NCBI GenBank assembly: GCA_035249465.1
Contig: DATFGL010000039.1
Coordinates: 1 to 5,701, forward strand
DNA: 5,701 bases
DNA from: 66-474 sp035249465
Lineage (GTDB): Bacteria > Pseudomonadota > Gammaproteobacteria > Xanthomonadales > Rhodanobacteraceae
Reading direction: 5' to 3'
Each line of letters begins with the position of its first letter. Position 1 is the stretch's first letter. The position numbers were made by a program, and so were the translations under genes. The notes beneath the pieces are model-generated. The model made no database searches, was not told the origin of the DNA, and was given only the letters and a program-made list of their open reading frames with translations. Positions 5,480-5,701 of this stretch are shown piece after piece.

Positions 5480-5701
5480 TCATGGGCTGTGAAATTCCGA
5501 GGGTCGAAATGCCGTGCGCCGTGCGCTCAAGCGCCTTCCCAGGAGCAGCAGGCATGGCGCCACGAGCAGCCAGAACGCGGGTGTCCACCCTAGCGTCGCA
5601 TCGCGCCACGGCAGCGGCGTCAAACCGAACAACACCACGCCACAGGCGAGCCAGGTCGCGGCCGCGAGCGTGAGAACGTCATGCGGAGGGGGCGATTCGG
5701 A
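5480..5701 (-). CDS. Small two-helix membrane protein, C-terminal part (start beyond the right edge)
   Basis: The frame is open from the right edge to a TGA at 5480-5482, giving 73 visible residues. It has two hydrophobic stretches: LTLAAATWLACGVVLFGL (visible residues 10-27) and AFWLLVAPCLLLLG (about 42-55). A short turn (TPLPWRDATLGWTP) separates them and a basic tail (RRLSARRTAFRP) follows, which by the positive-inside rule should face the cytoplasm. Such a hydrophobic pattern is unlikely by chance, which supports a real gene although no start is seen. I do not recognise a named family. It converges on the ATP-grasp gene; the 273 bp between them hold repeat copy B and a decayed fragment. 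Confidence 0.65.
   Translation of the reverse strand, partial: SESPPPHDVLTLAAATWLACGVVLFGLTPLPWRDATLGWTPAFWLLVAPCLLLLGRRLSARRTAFRPSEFHSP

Noticed and set aside
1..5701. CRISPR array, rRNA or tRNA genes
   Set aside because: No regularly spaced direct repeats and no complete structured RNA gene could be found on either strand by eye.

Overview
The window is GC-rich and carries a gene string on the minus strand (lptM, dapF, a DUF484/YigA gene, xerC) in the order seen in Gammaproteobacteria. The high GC content, the protein sequences and the absence of lysA between lptM and dapF suggest a Xanthomonas/Lysobacter/Rhodanobacter-type bacterium (order Lysobacterales). This taxonomic placement is inference; no rRNA or other marker is present.

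Layout. Positions 1-2825 hold the conserved block, transcribed right to left: lptM (lipoprotein of the LPS translocon), dapF (last epimerase step towards lysine and meso-diaminopimelate), then a gap of about 330 bp filled with repeats, then a yigA-like DUF484 gene and the first 243 codons of xerC, which runs off the left edge. A probable promoter with a good -10 box lies just upstream of lptM. Positions 2938-5206 hold a divergent pair: a small RimI-like GNAT acetyltransferase (minus) and a 493-residue RimK-like ATP-grasp ligase with an RLAN-type N-terminal domain (plus). Positions 5207-5701 hold a repeat, a decayed gene fragment and the C-terminal end of a small two-helix membrane protein (minus) that enters from the right edge.

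Repeats are the most striking non-coding content. Two 120-bp copies of one element, in inverted orientation and differing at 9 positions by my count, flank the ATP-grasp gene. A third, shortened and diverged copy lies at the 3' end of dapF and contains its stop codon. Each copy carries a hairpin whose stem is kept by paired changes. A different palindromic element of about 137 bp lies between dapF and the DUF484 gene.

How the genes work together: LptM matures the LPS exporter, DapF supplies the peptidoglycan cross-linking residue, and XerC resolves chromosome dimers; they share an old neighbourhood rather than one pathway. The GNAT and ATP-grasp genes are the candidates for a poorly described system: an amide-bond-forming ligase beside an N-acetyltransferase that resembles the GNAT half of GNAT/C39-peptidase fusions, suggesting synthesis or modification of a small peptide or protein tail. 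The substrate is unknown.
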